Source of the DNA: Chloroflexota bacterium
GTDB taxonomy: Bacteria > Chloroflexota > Anaerolineae > Promineifilales > Promineifilaceae
DNA: 64,000 bases
Direction: 5' to 3'
Assembly: GCA_014584575.1 (NCBI GenBank)
Contig: JACTMP010000022.1
Location: 62,001-126,000 of the forward strand
This document shows, one piece after another, positions 34,170 to 41,810 of the stretch. The notes beneath the pieces are model-generated. The model ran no database searches, had not been told where the DNA came from, and saw only the letters and a program-made list of their open reading frames with translations. Each line of letters starts with the position of its first letter. The first letter of the stretch is position 1. A program made the position numbers and the translations under genes.

Positions 34170-35491
34170 AATAACGATAAATTCTTAATCTCCCGCGCCA
34201 ATGTCTCCCGGTCGCTTTGCAGATACGGCAGCAGGGGCGTGGCGTCCACCTGGTTTTCGATGAGGGCGCGCAGGGGGTCAGCCAGGGTTTGTTCGCCGAT
34301 GATAAGCGCGCCGACTAGGGTACGGCCGTGACCATTCCCCCCACCTACCGCCAGCCGCAACGTATGGGGGCCACTCTTGGCCCAGGCGCTTTGGTAACTG
34401 CGGGGAAAGGTGTACCACACTTCCGATGCCCCCCGCGAGAGATGCTGAATTTCGGCAAAATCATCCTGCGCCTTTGGGTCAGGGCTGATCTGGCCGATGA
34501 TGGTGATGTGCAGGCCAAAGAGCAGACAGGCGTTAAAGGGAATACCTTTGACGTAGGGCGCTGTCTGCCCCACCATGTTCAACCCCGCCGTCCTTCCTTC
34601 GGCGATGGCGCTGGGCCACAACACGTCCAGCAGATATTGGCCGCTCCAGCGGTCATACACCTGAGCGCAATCCCCGGCGGCGTAAACATCCGGGATGTTG
34701 CTCTGCATCTGTTCGTTCACCAGGATGGCGCGGTCGGTCTGGATGGGGGTGTTTTTCACCAGTTCCAGCTGTGGCCTGACGCCAATGGCTACGCCAAACA
34801 GGTCACATTTGAACTCATCGCCGTTTTGTAGGCGCACGGCGCGGACTTTGTGCCGCCAGTTGCCCAGGATTTCGGTGGCTTCAGTGTTGGTGTGAATATG
34901 GACGCCGTGATGGTGCATTTTGTCGGCCAGCAGGCGGGATTCGGCTTCATTGAAAACCTGGCTCCAGAGGCGATCACGGCGCAGGAAGTAGTGGGTGTCT
35001 ACGCCGCATTGGGCCAGCCCTTCGACCATTTCCAGAGCGGTAATGCCACCGCCAATGACCACGCCCCGTTTGCCGCGCCGCGCTTTTTTGAGTAGTTCCT
35101 TCGTGCCATCGAGGGTGTCCAGATAAACCACGCCGTCGAGTTCGCCGCCGGGATAGGGGGCGGGCACAGCCCGTGCGCCGGTGGCGATGAGCAGTTTGTG
35201 GTAGGGCAGGACACGGCCGTCGGCCAGCAGCACCAGCCGGTTATGGACATCGAGGGATTGGGCACGGCCGTGAACCAGTTCCAGCCGCAAATCCGCATAC
35301 CATTCCCGCGTCCGGGCAATGACCTGCTGCGGTGGAATCTCGCCGCTGATGACGTAAGCCAGACCGGGGCGGGAATACATGAGCGAAGGCTCGGCCGTCA
35401 GGATGGTGATCGCCCCGCGGGGATCATGCTGTCGTATCGTCTCCGCGGCCGTCACCCCCGCCGCGCCGTTGCCGATGATGAGGTAGTTCAT
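34151..35491 (-). CDS. FAD/NAD(P)-dependent oxidoreductase
   Basis: Pyridine-nucleotide-disulfide type flavoprotein, about 446 residues, soluble. FAD motif YLIIGNGAAGVTAAE at the N-terminus, ATGARAVPAP after the first domain, a second dinucleotide motif VVIGGGITALEMVEGLA near 150-166, and the FAD-closing VYAAGDCAQV near 290. There is no redox-active CxxxxC pair, so it resembles rubredoxin/ferredoxin reductase, nitrite reductase NirB-type and NADH oxidase-like branches rather than disulfide reductases. Start ATG 35491; upstream extension only reads a repeat. The last codons and TGA come from the GTGATGCG palindrome. It lies next to a ferredoxin gene and between two multiheme cytochrome genes, suggesting NAD(P)H-to-ferredoxin/cytochrome electron transfer. 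Confidence 0.88.
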   Translation of the reverse strand: MNYLIIGNGAAGVTAAETIRQHDPRGAITILTAEPSLMYSRPGLAYVISGEIPPQQVIARTREWYADLRLELVHGRAQSLDVHNRLVLLADGRVLPYHKLLIATGARAVPAPYPGGELDGVVYLDTLDGTKELLKKARRGKRGVVIGGGITALEMVEGLAQCGVDTHYFLRRDRLWSQVFNEAESRLLADKMHHHGVHIHTNTEATEILGNWRHKVRAVRLQNGDEFKCDLFGVAIGVRPQLELVKNTPIQTDRAILVNEQMQSNIPDVYAAGDCAQVYDRWSGQYLLDVLWPSAIAEGRTAGLNMVGQTAPYVKGIPFNACLLFGLHITIIGQISPDPKAQDDFAEIQHLSRGASEVWYTFPRSYQSAWAKSGPHTLRLAVGGGNGHGRTLVGALIIGEQTLADPLRALIENQVDATPLLPYLQSDRETLAREIKNLSLFVMRDT

Positions 35492-35497
35492 GGTTTG

Positions 35498-35550
35498 TGA
35501 TGCGTGATGCGTGATGTGTGACCTCACGGGTCACGCATCACGCATCACGT
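35498..35550. repeat. GTGATGCG-family palindromic repeat
   Basis: GTGATGCGTGATGCGTGATG against GGGTCACGCATCACGCATCA. On the minus strand it supplies the last codons (RDA) and stop of the ferredoxin and fills the gap to the oxidoreductase. Confidence 0.8.
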
Positions 35551-35786
35551 TGAGGCTCCCAGCGCAGGGTGCCGCGCGGGCACACCTGGATGCAGTTGCC
35601 GCAGGTGATACAGGCGGCGTGGTCTACGGTCAATCCCTGCCGGGCGTAGTCACGCACGGGGATGCCCACCGGGCAGTTGTAGCCACACACGCCACATTGC
35701 ACACAGCGAGTGGCGTCAGAGACCACTCGCCCCAGGTGTATGGGTTCGGTAGGTGGTGCGGTTTCCTTTTTCGGACGTTTGAACAT
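35538..35786 (-). CDS. 2[4Fe-4S] ferredoxin-type protein
   Basis: 82 residues with two cluster motifs: CVQCGVCGYNCPVG (about 28-41) and CITCGNCIQVCPRG (about 59-72), each CxxCxxCxxxCP, so two [4Fe-4S] clusters are expected. An N-terminal basic/proline stretch (KRPKKETAPPTEP) may dock to a partner. It is followed 46 bases later by the FAD oxidoreductase, which could be its reductase or fused-complex partner, and preceded by the nine-heme cytochrome gene. The last residues (RDA) and the TGA derive from the GTGATGCG palindrome. A real, intact small redox gene; partner assignment is inference. Confidence 0.9.
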   Translation of the reverse strand: MFKRPKKETAPPTEPIHLGRVVSDATRCVQCGVCGYNCPVGIPVRDYARQGLTVDHAACITCGNCIQVCPRGTLRWEPQRDA

Positions 35787-35825
35787 GGTTATTCAGTAAC
35801 TCTTCTTAACTTTTGAAATTCACCT

Positions 35826-35908
35826 GTCATTCCGAGTGAAGTCTTCGGAACGAGGAATCCCTGGTAACTGTCATCACGCAGGGATTCCTCGGAAGACCTC
35901 GGAATGAC
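35826..35908. repeat. GTCATTCC palindrome, copy 2
   Basis: GTCATTCCGAGTGAAGTCTT against GACCTCGGAATGAC; same ends and flank as 29853-29940. It occupies the gap between the nine-heme cytochrome and ferredoxin genes. Confidence 0.75.
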
Positions 35909-35919
35909 AACTTTCACGG

Positions 35920-36720
35920 TTATTCTTCTTCTCCGGTAGGGTGACATTCAATGCAGTTGCTCAGTTCGGCCGGGCTGATGTTTTCTTCCTGGTGTTCTTC
36001 AACCATTTCCGCCGGGTCGTGGCAGTTGTCGCAGGTGTAGGCGGTGAAGGTGGCGGTGTGGCAGGTGGCGCAGGGAATCTGGCCCTCATCGCCATGGTCT
36101 AATGGGAAGGTGTGGTCGGTGAGCAAGGCGGGCCGCCAGCCTTCGGCGGTGTGGCAGCGGGCGCAGTCGGTACCCAGCAACCCTTTGTGCAGGTCAGGTT
36201 CTGCGTGGCAGCCGACACAGTCCGCCGGTGTACCGGCATACTGGTCATTTTGGTGGCAATCGGCGCATTCCAGGGGAGCGTGTTGGCCGTGCAGGGGAAA
36301 GAGGGCGGCGTGGTGTTCGCTGCTGAACTGGTCGAAGGCGGCGGCGTAGAGGTCGAAGTCATGCCCCTGGTGTTCCGTATGGCAGGCGGCGCAGTCGGCG
36401 ATGGTGAGACCGCCGTGCAAACCGGCGCCGCTTTCGCGCTGTTGAGCAATGTTGACGTGGCATTTTTCGCAGCGCACGGCCGTGACCCCCACAAATGGAT
36501 CATGGCATTGGGTACAATCATCGCCAAAGGCGGCATGGTTGGCGAAGCCGCCGCTTTGCTGCGGGCTGCGGGCCATGCTGGACAGATCGCCGGGCGTAAA
36601 CAGGCGGCCCCCCGTTTGCCACAGCAGCAGAGCCAGGAGCAGAATGAGCACGGCCGTCATCACCAGAGCGATGGGCGAAAAGAGGGGGTGTTGGCGCTGC
36701 ACCAATCGTTGTTGTCTCAT
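35920..36720 (-). CDS. Membrane-anchored multiheme cytochrome c with 9 CXXCH motifs
   Basis: 266 residues: one hydrophobic anchor (about 15-35, LVMTAVLILLLALLLW) and then nine CXXCH sites (CTQCH, CEKCH, CAACH, CADCH, CVGCH, CARCH, CATCH, CDNCH, CIECH) with additional His (TEHQGHDF, SSEHHAALFPLHGQH, LDHG) for bis-His ligation. Spacing and the HTEH/LHKG segments resemble NrfH/cytochrome c3-class proteins. The final acidic tail (EEHQEEN..ECHPTGEEE) is like that of the 20-heme protein. ATG 36720 overlaps the TGA of the cytochrome b-like gene as ATGA, so the two are translationally coupled and probably form a membrane complex. Confidence 0.9.
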   Translation of the reverse strand: MRQQRLVQRQHPLFSPIALVMTAVLILLLALLLWQTGGRLFTPGDLSSMARSPQQSGGFANHAAFGDDCTQCHDPFVGVTAVRCEKCHVNIAQQRESGAGLHGGLTIADCAACHTEHQGHDFDLYAAAFDQFSSEHHAALFPLHGQHAPLECADCHQNDQYAGTPADCVGCHAEPDLHKGLLGTDCARCHTAEGWRPALLTDHTFPLDHGDEGQIPCATCHTATFTAYTCDNCHDPAEMVEEHQEENISPAELSNCIECHPTGEEE

Positions 36721-37505
36721 CTGAATAACCCGGCGCGGAAATAGAAGGCGGCGATGATGTGAATGGCCACGGCCGTGAACAGCGCCAGCCCGATGGGAAT
36801 GTGGACGGTGTGCCAGAATTGGAACAGCCAGCGGGTCTGCCCCAGGCGGGCGGCCTGCCGGTCGAGCCGCTCCTGGTCGCGGTGGATGCGGGAAAGTTGT
36901 TGCTGGTGGACGGCCGTTTCCTTTTCCAGGGTATTGAGGGCGTGTTGCAGGGCACGGCCGTAACGCCAGCGCCCCCACCACGAGTTTTGGGGATATTCAG
37001 CCTGTAGCTGCCGGGTGATGGCCCGCACCTGCGCCGGTTTGTCCGTTTCCAGTTGAACAATCATTTGTTGAATGCCGCTGGCCTGGAGTTCTAGCTGCTG
37101 GTGGCTGAGCTGGCTGCTGCGGATGCCACCTTGCAGCGCTGTATACAGGTAACGGCCGATGAACCCACTGACGACGACGACGGCCGTGAGCAGCGCCGTC
37201 AGCCCCGCCAGCCCCCGAAATTGCAGGCCGGTGTGCATTAATACCAGGAACGGCCCCACCAGCCCGGTGACAATGTGAAACGACAGCCACCAGCGCACCG
37301 GCCCGTACCGGTTCAGCAGGCGGGTGCGTTTGCGCAGGCTGTACAGCGTTTCCGTCATCACCATCAGCAGCGTGCCGATAATGCCCAGCCAATGCCCAAA
37401 CGGATGTCCCCCCGCCGGTTCGGCCAGGATGTCATAGGCCACATACACGCCGCTGAGGATGATGATGATAAAAAAAGAGAGTTCCAGTTCTCGATGTTGC
37501 TGCAT
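36717..37505 (-). CDS. Putative diheme cytochrome b-like membrane protein
   Basis: 262 residues with hydrophobic helices at about 9-28, 38-55, 76-93, 101-121 and 233-256. His77/His91 and His235/His249 are each separated by 13 residues within a predicted helix, the spacing of the two heme b ligand pairs in cytochrome b proteins, so two stacked b hemes across the membrane are plausible. A long charged, Gln-rich coiled-coil-like segment (about 130-225) separates the fourth and fifth helices. It is the first gene of the redox cluster and overlaps the nine-heme cytochrome gene by ATGA. It would link a cytoplasmic or quinone electron source to the external cytochromes. Confidence 0.75.
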   Translation of the reverse strand: MQQHRELELSFFIIIILSGVYVAYDILAEPAGGHPFGHWLGIIGTLLMVMTETLYSLRKRTRLLNRYGPVRWWLSFHIVTGLVGPFLVLMHTGLQFRGLAGLTALLTAVVVVSGFIGRYLYTALQGGIRSSQLSHQQLELQASGIQQMIVQLETDKPAQVRAITRQLQAEYPQNSWWGRWRYGRALQHALNTLEKETAVHQQQLSRIHRDQERLDRQAARLGQTRWLFQFWHTVHIPIGLALFTAVAIHIIAAFYFRAGLFR

Positions 37506-37516
37506 AGTTTAATTAT

Positions 37517-37561
37517 TGAGGTATGGGGATATTGACGGGGCGTCAATATCCCCATACCTCA
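37517..37561. repeat. Perfect 21-bp-stem hairpin TGAGGTATGGGGATATTGAC
   Basis: The left arm TGAGGTATGGGGATATTGACG is exactly complementary to the right arm around a GGG loop. It lies just upstream of the redox cluster on the minus strand. The rest of the 261-base divergent gap (37562-37766) holds no gene; a weaker AAGCCGGATTTAACC-type stem lies near 37637-37662. Confidence 0.75.
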
Positions 37562-37766
37562 ATCAACAGGTCGTATTTTAGAATAAAAGGTTACGGCGCT
37601 GTAGATATTTGATGGGCATATAGTAATGTAACCAGAAGGCCGGATGGTTAAATCCGGCTTAAATTATCGCGCGGGCCAGGTTCAGGCTGCCTGCCTTCTC
37701 CCCCCTATTCTTTCAGAATGAAATTGGGGCGTAACCTTTTGCCGAAGTCTGGCGACTTAAGAGACG

Positions 37767-39344
37767 ATGGACAGACAATTGCGCACCCCAACTTTTATTT
37801 CCCGGCACAATTCTGGCTGGTTTGTGGCCTGGAAAGCCAGGCTGCTGGCGGTAGAATGGACGGCCGTTGCCGCCTTCGCCTTACCGTTTTTACTCTATGT
37901 CGTCACCCTGGCCCCTACCATTTATAACCTGGACAGCGCCGAATTGACGACGGCCGTAGCCAGCAACGGCATTATTCGCGCTACCGGTTATCCATTATAC
38001 CTGGTGGTGGGCAAAATCTGGTCATATTTGCCGGTGGGGGATATGGGCTACCGTATGAATCTCTTTTCGGCGTTTTGTGGCGCGCTCACCATCTGGCTGG
38101 CCGACCGCATCTTGCGCCGGTTGTCGGTTGGTGGTTGGGCGCGGCTGGGCGCGTTGGGGCTGCTGGCCACGGCCCCTTTCTTTTGGGCGCTCTCGCTCAT
38201 TGCCGAGGTGTATACGCTGCACACGGCGCTAATGGCGGGGGTAATTTTGGCGCTGTTGATTTGGGCGGAGCAACCGACTCCCTTTCGCCTGGCGCTGCCC
38301 ATTTTCCTGGTGGCGTTGAGTATGGGCAACCATGCGGCAACCGCGCTGCTGCTTCCGGGCTGTTTGTGGTATGTGCTGGTCAGCCATCCGCGGCATCTGG
38401 CACAACCGCGTGTGTTGGTGGCGGCCGTGACGGCCGTATTGTTGGGCGCTTCCGTATTTCTGGTGCTGCCACTGCGGTATGCAGCCCAACCCGCCTTTAA
38501 TTATGCCGGGATGTATAACGCCGCCGGCATTTTCCAGCCGGTTAATTTGCAAACCTGGGCGGGCTTTTGGTGGCTGATCAGCGGACAGAGTTTTGCCGGG
38601 CAGATGTTTGGGTACAGCGGTACGGCCGTGTGGCCGGAAGTACAGGCGTATCTGGGGCAGTTATGGGCGGCGTTCCTGGTGGTGGGCATTGGGCCGGGAC
38701 TGCTGGGGCTGCTTGTCCTCTGGCGGCGTAACTGGCGGCTGAGCGGCATGTTAACGCTCATGTTCCTGGCTAACGCCATCTTCTACATCAATTATCGCGT
38801 GGTAGACAAAACCACCATGTTTTTGCCCACGTATGTGGTTTGGGCGATATGGTTGGGGGTGGGGTATGAGGTGATGTTGAAAGAGATTAGAGATTGGAGA
38901 TTAGAGATTAAGGCGTCTCCAATCTCCAATCTCCAATCTCCAATCTCGATCCTGCGCATAGCCATTGTCGGTTCCGTGATTTTTGCCCTCTTGCTCAATT
39001 GGGGACGGGTGGATCGATCAGATGATTGGAGTACGCGGGAACAGAGCGAGGAGATTCTGGCGCTGGCGGAACCAAATGCACTGATCTTTGGCTGGTGGGA
39101 GACGGTGCCGGCGATTCAGTATTTGCAGTTGGTGGAGGGGCAGAGGGAGGATGTTACGGCCGTGAACCGTTTCCTGATCAGCGGCGCGGACATGAACGAG
39201 TTAATCCTGGCCGAATTGGGGCAGCGCCCGATTTACATTAACAACCCGTCAGTGGAGTTACTCCAACATGTAACCGTAAGACCGGTTGGTCCGCTGTATT
39301 TGCTAGAACCGCGCATCCCACCTGAAAGAACTGAAAGGAGGTGA
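37767..39344 (+). CDS. DUF2723 multi-membrane-span protein (protein O-mannosyltransferase-like) with an in-frame repeat insertion
   Basis: 525 residues, a GT-C-like integral membrane protein. The DUF2723 signature LAPTIYNLDSAELTTAVASNGI near 45-66 and GYPLYLVVGKIW is followed by about nine hydrophobic helices. Such proteins are thought to move sugars from lipid carriers to exported proteins or lipids. At about residues 372-394 the reading frame runs through a GAGATTGG-family palindrome, encoding EIRDWRLEIKASPISNLQSP between two membrane helices, without breaking the frame. An AAGAGA site precedes the ATG. The following small secreted protein and PIG-V-like gene suggest a cell-surface glycosylation group. 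Confidence 0.83.
   Translation: MDRQLRTPTFISRHNSGWFVAWKARLLAVEWTAVAAFALPFLLYVVTLAPTIYNLDSAELTTAVASNGIIRATGYPLYLVVGKIWSYLPVGDMGYRMNLFSAFCGALTIWLADRILRRLSVGGWARLGALGLLATAPFFWALSLIAEVYTLHTALMAGVILALLIWAEQPTPFRLALPIFLVALSMGNHAATALLLPGCLWYVLVSHPRHLAQPRVLVAAVTAVLLGASVFLVLPLRYAAQPAFNYAGMYNAAGIFQPVNLQTWAGFWWLISGQSFAGQMFGYSGTAVWPEVQAYLGQLWAAFLVVGIGPGLLGLLVLWRRNWRLSGMLTLMFLANAIFYINYRVVDKTTMFLPTYVVWAIWLGVGYEVMLKEIRDWRLEIKASPISNLQSPISILRIAIVGSVIFALLLNWGRVDRSDDWSTREQSEEILALAEPNALIFGWWETVPAIQYLQLVEGQREDVTAVNRFLISGADMNELILAELGQRPIYINNPSVELLQHVTVRPVGPLYLLEPRIPPERTERR
38883..38948. repeat. GAGATTGG-family palindrome inside the DUF2723 coding sequence
   Basis: GAGATTAGAGATTGGAGATT mirrored by CTCCAATCTCCAATCTCCAA. 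It is the only member of this family in the window located within a gene, and its length keeps the reading frame open and free of stops. Confidence 0.85.
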
Positions 39345-39369
39345 TGCGTTTTGAGATAGAGAATTGTCC

Positions 39370-39415
39370 GTAGTAACCGCTTTAGCGGTAAGGGAGGCGA
39401 TGAATCGCCTACTAC
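39370..39415. repeat. GTAGTAACCGCTTTAGCGG repeat, copy 2
   Basis: Same two-hairpin layout as 8327-8373, with AAGGGAGGCGATGAATCGCC in place of TGTGAAGGCGATAAATCGCC. It lies in the leader of the small secreted protein gene. Confidence 0.75.
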
Positions 39416-39436
39416 AAACTTTTAAGGAGATTGCAT

Positions 39437-39919
39437 ATGCAAAGATTTTCACGTGATCAAATAATAAGAGTGGCGCTGACGGCCGTGATTCTGCTTTCCG
39501 GTCTGGCCATGGTTCCCTTCATTGACCTGCCGGCGCAGGCTGCCATTACCTGGCAGTCGTTGGCCGGGGTGTATGAACCGGAATTGGAAGTGAACGAGTC
39601 GTCAGGCGTACCGGGCAGTATTTTTGCCTTTACCGGCAGCGGCTATCCGCCCAATACAGTGGCAACGGCGTACAAGGACGGGCAGCCATTGGGCGCGGTG
39701 CCGATTGATGGTAATGGTGTGGGCACATTTATGGTGAATACAGCCGGCGCCGCTATAGGCCAATACAACGTGACGCTGGAGGTAGATATCAATGCTTCGG
39801 CGACGCGCGGTATTGAATTGGCCGAAACCGGACCGCTGGTAACGCCGCCGCCGGATTTTCCGGGGCCGACGTTTAATCTGGTGAATGAGGTTTATCTGCC
39901 GCTGGTGACGAAGCCGTAG
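39437..39919 (+). CDS. Small secreted protein with C-terminal LPLVTKP tail
   Basis: 160 residues, family not recognised. A signal peptide (about 4-35; IIRVALTAVILLSGLAMVPF then AQA) precedes a beta-rich domain (VYEPELEVNESSGVPGSIFAFTGSGYPPNTVATAY), which looks like an IPT/bacterial immunoglobulin-like fold. A proline-rich linker (LVTPPPDFPGPT) leads to the terminal NEVYLPLVTKP. The same kind of end is seen in the peptidase at 15262 (LNLPVILKP), so this may be a sorting or anchoring tail. A full AAGGAG lies seven bases before ATG 39437, which is preferred to the TTG at 39431. Role: probably a surface or matrix protein. Confidence 0.75.
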   Translation: MQRFSRDQIIRVALTAVILLSGLAMVPFIDLPAQAAITWQSLAGVYEPELEVNESSGVPGSIFAFTGSGYPPNTVATAYKDGQPLGAVPIDGNGVGTFMVNTAGAAIGQYNVTLEVDINASATRGIELAETGPLVTPPPDFPGPTFNLVNEVYLPLVTKP

Positions 39920-39926
39920 GTGTGGT

Positions 39927-39972
39927 GGAGATTGGAGATTAGCGATGGGCTGTCACTGATCTCCAATCTCCG
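39927..39972. repeat. GAGATTGG-family palindromic repeat
   Basis: GGAGATTGGAGATTAGCGAT mirrored by ACTGATCTCCAATCTCC, just after the secreted protein gene and before the PIG-V-like gene. Confidence 0.7.
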
Positions 39973-39983
39973 GGTATGTGAAT

Positions 39984-41210
39984 ATGGCTATTGTAATGAG
40001 AAAGAGCGAAGAAGAACAGACGGCCGTTGGCCGGACGGCCGTCAGCCGTTGGCAGGCAGTCCGGGCAGCGCGTTGGTTCTGGCTGCCGGTGATCCTGTTT
40101 ACAGTCACGCGGCTGGGCATCTTGCTGGTGGCTTATCTCTCGGTGGGGTTGGTCGCCGATGCGCCCGGTTCGCCACCCTACCATTTGCGGGGGCTGGACA
40201 ACCGGCTGCTGGATGTATTGGGCAGTCGGTGGGACACCGGTTTTTACGTCAGCATCGCCGAAGAGGGGTACTTTTATGAAGGCGTGCCGCTGCCATCGGT
40301 CGCTTTTTTCCCGCTGTACCCGCTGATGATGCGGGCGCTGGCCTCTGTGGTGGGGGATGTGGTGGTGGCCGGTATCTTGCTCAGCAATGGGGCGCTGCTG
40401 CTGGCGAGTATGCTCTTTTACCGGCTGGTGGCTGAGGGTTGGGATGAAGCTGTAGCGGATCGGGCAATCTGGTACTGGCTTATCTTTCCGGCGGCGTTTT
40501 TTGGCACGGCCGTCTACTCGGAATCACTCTTTCTCCTGTGTGCCATTGGCTCGCTTTATGCCGCCCGGCGTGGCTATTGGGAAGTGGCGGCGCTGTTGGG
40601 CATAGGCGCGGCGCTGACGCGGCTGGTGGGCGTCATCCTCGCCCCGGTGCTGCTGCTGGAATGGTGGATGCAGCGGCGGGAAAGGGGGGAGGGGACACGG
40701 CCGTCGCCTTTTGCTGTATTGGCGGCGCTGGTTGTGCCGTTGGGTACAGTGGCATATATGGCCTATCTGTGGCGCGCCTTTGGCGACCCGCTGGCCTTTG
40801 TGCATGGCGCGGCCGCCTGGGCGCGCCAGCCGCAATCGCCGCTGGTTACCATTGCCGCTTTGCTGGAAACGCCGGCGGGTGGCTGGTGGGCGGCATTATG
40901 GGCCGGGAATATCCACCTGGATAACTGGATAGATTTTCTGGTGGTGTTGCTGTTTGCCGGGCTGGGGCTGGTGCTGCTGTATTGGCGGCGCTGGCCGGAG
41001 GCAACTTTTGTCTTGTTGGGCGTGGGCATCGCCTTTAGCTCTGGCCTGTTGATGAGCCAGCGCCGGTATATGTGGGCATTGTTTCCGGCGTTTATAGTGC
41101 TGGCAAAGTGGGGTGGACGGCCGTGGGTGGATCGGTTGGTCACGGCCGTGTCCCTGATGCTGCTCGGTCTCTTTACCGCCCTGTTTGCCAATGGCTATTG
41201 GGTTGGTTAA
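39984..41210 (+). CDS. PIG-V-like mannosyltransferase family membrane protein
   Basis: About 408 residues, many membrane helices. The segment GSRWDTGFYVSIAEEGYFYEG, then FFPLYPLMMRAL and GTAVYSESLFLL, is the signature of bacterial homologues of the GPI mannosyltransferase PIG-V, GT-C enzymes with a luminal Asp in RWD. Membrane-bound transfer of mannose or a similar sugar from a polyprenyl carrier is expected. The start is set at ATG 39984; a GTG at 39978 and an ATG at 39996 are alternatives and no strong Shine-Dalgarno sequence discriminates. The N-terminal 20 residues include two octamer-encoded TAV segments. It lies near the DUF2723 gene, supporting a glycosylation neighbourhood. Confidence 0.85.
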   Translation: MAIVMRKSEEEQTAVGRTAVSRWQAVRAARWFWLPVILFTVTRLGILLVAYLSVGLVADAPGSPPYHLRGLDNRLLDVLGSRWDTGFYVSIAEEGYFYEGVPLPSVAFFPLYPLMMRALASVVGDVVVAGILLSNGALLLASMLFYRLVAEGWDEAVADRAIWYWLIFPAAFFGTAVYSESLFLLCAIGSLYAARRGYWEVAALLGIGAALTRLVGVILAPVLLLEWWMQRRERGEGTRPSPFAVLAALVVPLGTVAYMAYLWRAFGDPLAFVHGAAAWARQPQSPLVTIAALLETPAGGWWAALWAGNIHLDNWIDFLVVLLFAGLGLVLLYWRRWPEATFVLLGVGIAFSSGLLMSQRRYMWALFPAFIVLAKWGGRPWVDRLVTAVSLMLLGLFTALFANGYWVG

Positions 41211-41250
41211 TTGACAATTGCCGGTTGTCAATTGACAATTGACAATTGTT
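41208..41250. repeat. AATTGACAATTG repeat
   Basis: TTAATTGACAATTGCCGGTTGTCAATTGACAATTGACAATTGTT: CAATTG units in alternating orientation form a hairpin directly after the PIG-V-like stop and before the sigma factor start. Confidence 0.65.
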
Positions 41251-41267
41251 CATGGAGATCAACCCTG

Positions 41268-41810
41268 GTGGAAGATGAATTGAAATTATTGGCGCGGGCG
41301 CGCGCCCTGGACGAGGATGCCCTGGCGGAGATTCACCAGGCGTATTACCGGGCCATTTACCGGTATATTGCCTTTCGCGTCAGCGATCCTCCCCTGGCTG
41401 AAGACCTGACGAGTGAGGTTTTTACTCGATTGTTAAGCGCACTGCGGGAGAAATCGGCTCCCCAAAATACATTACGCGGCTGGTTATATGGTGTGGCCGC
41501 GCGGGTGGTGAGCGACCATTTCCGGCAGACGGGGCGGGCGCCACAGGTGGAATTGTTGGAGACGGTAGCGGCGGAAACAGGTATGCCTGAAGAGGAAGTG
41601 GATAAGCGCCTGACGGCGGAACGGCTGCGCGCGGCCATGCAAGGGCTGACGGAAGATCAGCAGCGGGTATTGGCGCTGCGTTTTGGTTTTGGCATGCGCA
41701 CGCGGGAGGTGGCCGAGGCGATTAACAAGAGTGAAGGCGCAGTCAAACAATTGCAACTGCGGGCGCTGACGCTCTTATCGCAGCAGTTATCCGGCGGGGA
41801 GATGACATGA
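41268..41810 (+). CDS. ECF-type RNA polymerase sigma factor
   Basis: 180 residues. Region 2 (about 15-85; AYYRAIYRYIAFRVSDPPLAEDLTSEVFTRLL, then RGWLYGVAARVVSDHFR) and region 4 (about 125-175; LTEDQQRVLALRFGFGMRTREVAEAINKSEGAVKQL) are both complete. The start is GTG 41268 with GGAGA nine bases upstream; the longer frame from 41211 reads the repeat. The stop overlaps the start of the DUF5667 gene as ATGA, the usual layout for a sigma factor and its membrane-bound regulator. The promoter recognised is unknown. Confidence 0.9.
   Translation: MEDELKLLARARALDEDALAEIHQAYYRAIYRYIAFRVSDPPLAEDLTSEVFTRLLSALREKSAPQNTLRGWLYGVAARVVSDHFRQTGRAPQVELLETVAAETGMPEEEVDKRLTAERLRAAMQGLTEDQQRVLALRFGFGMRTREVAEAINKSEGAVKQLQLRALTLLSQQLSGGEMT

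Noticed and set aside
36721..36981. N-terminal extension of the nine-heme cytochrome frame
   Set aside because: The extra 87 residues are Pro/Arg-rich, overlap the cytochrome b-like gene in another frame, and precede a good anchor-type N-terminus at 36720.
41211..41267. Extended N-terminus of the sigma factor
   Set aside because: It would translate the CAATTG repeat; GTG 41268 has a GGAGA site and gives a normal ECF N-terminus.
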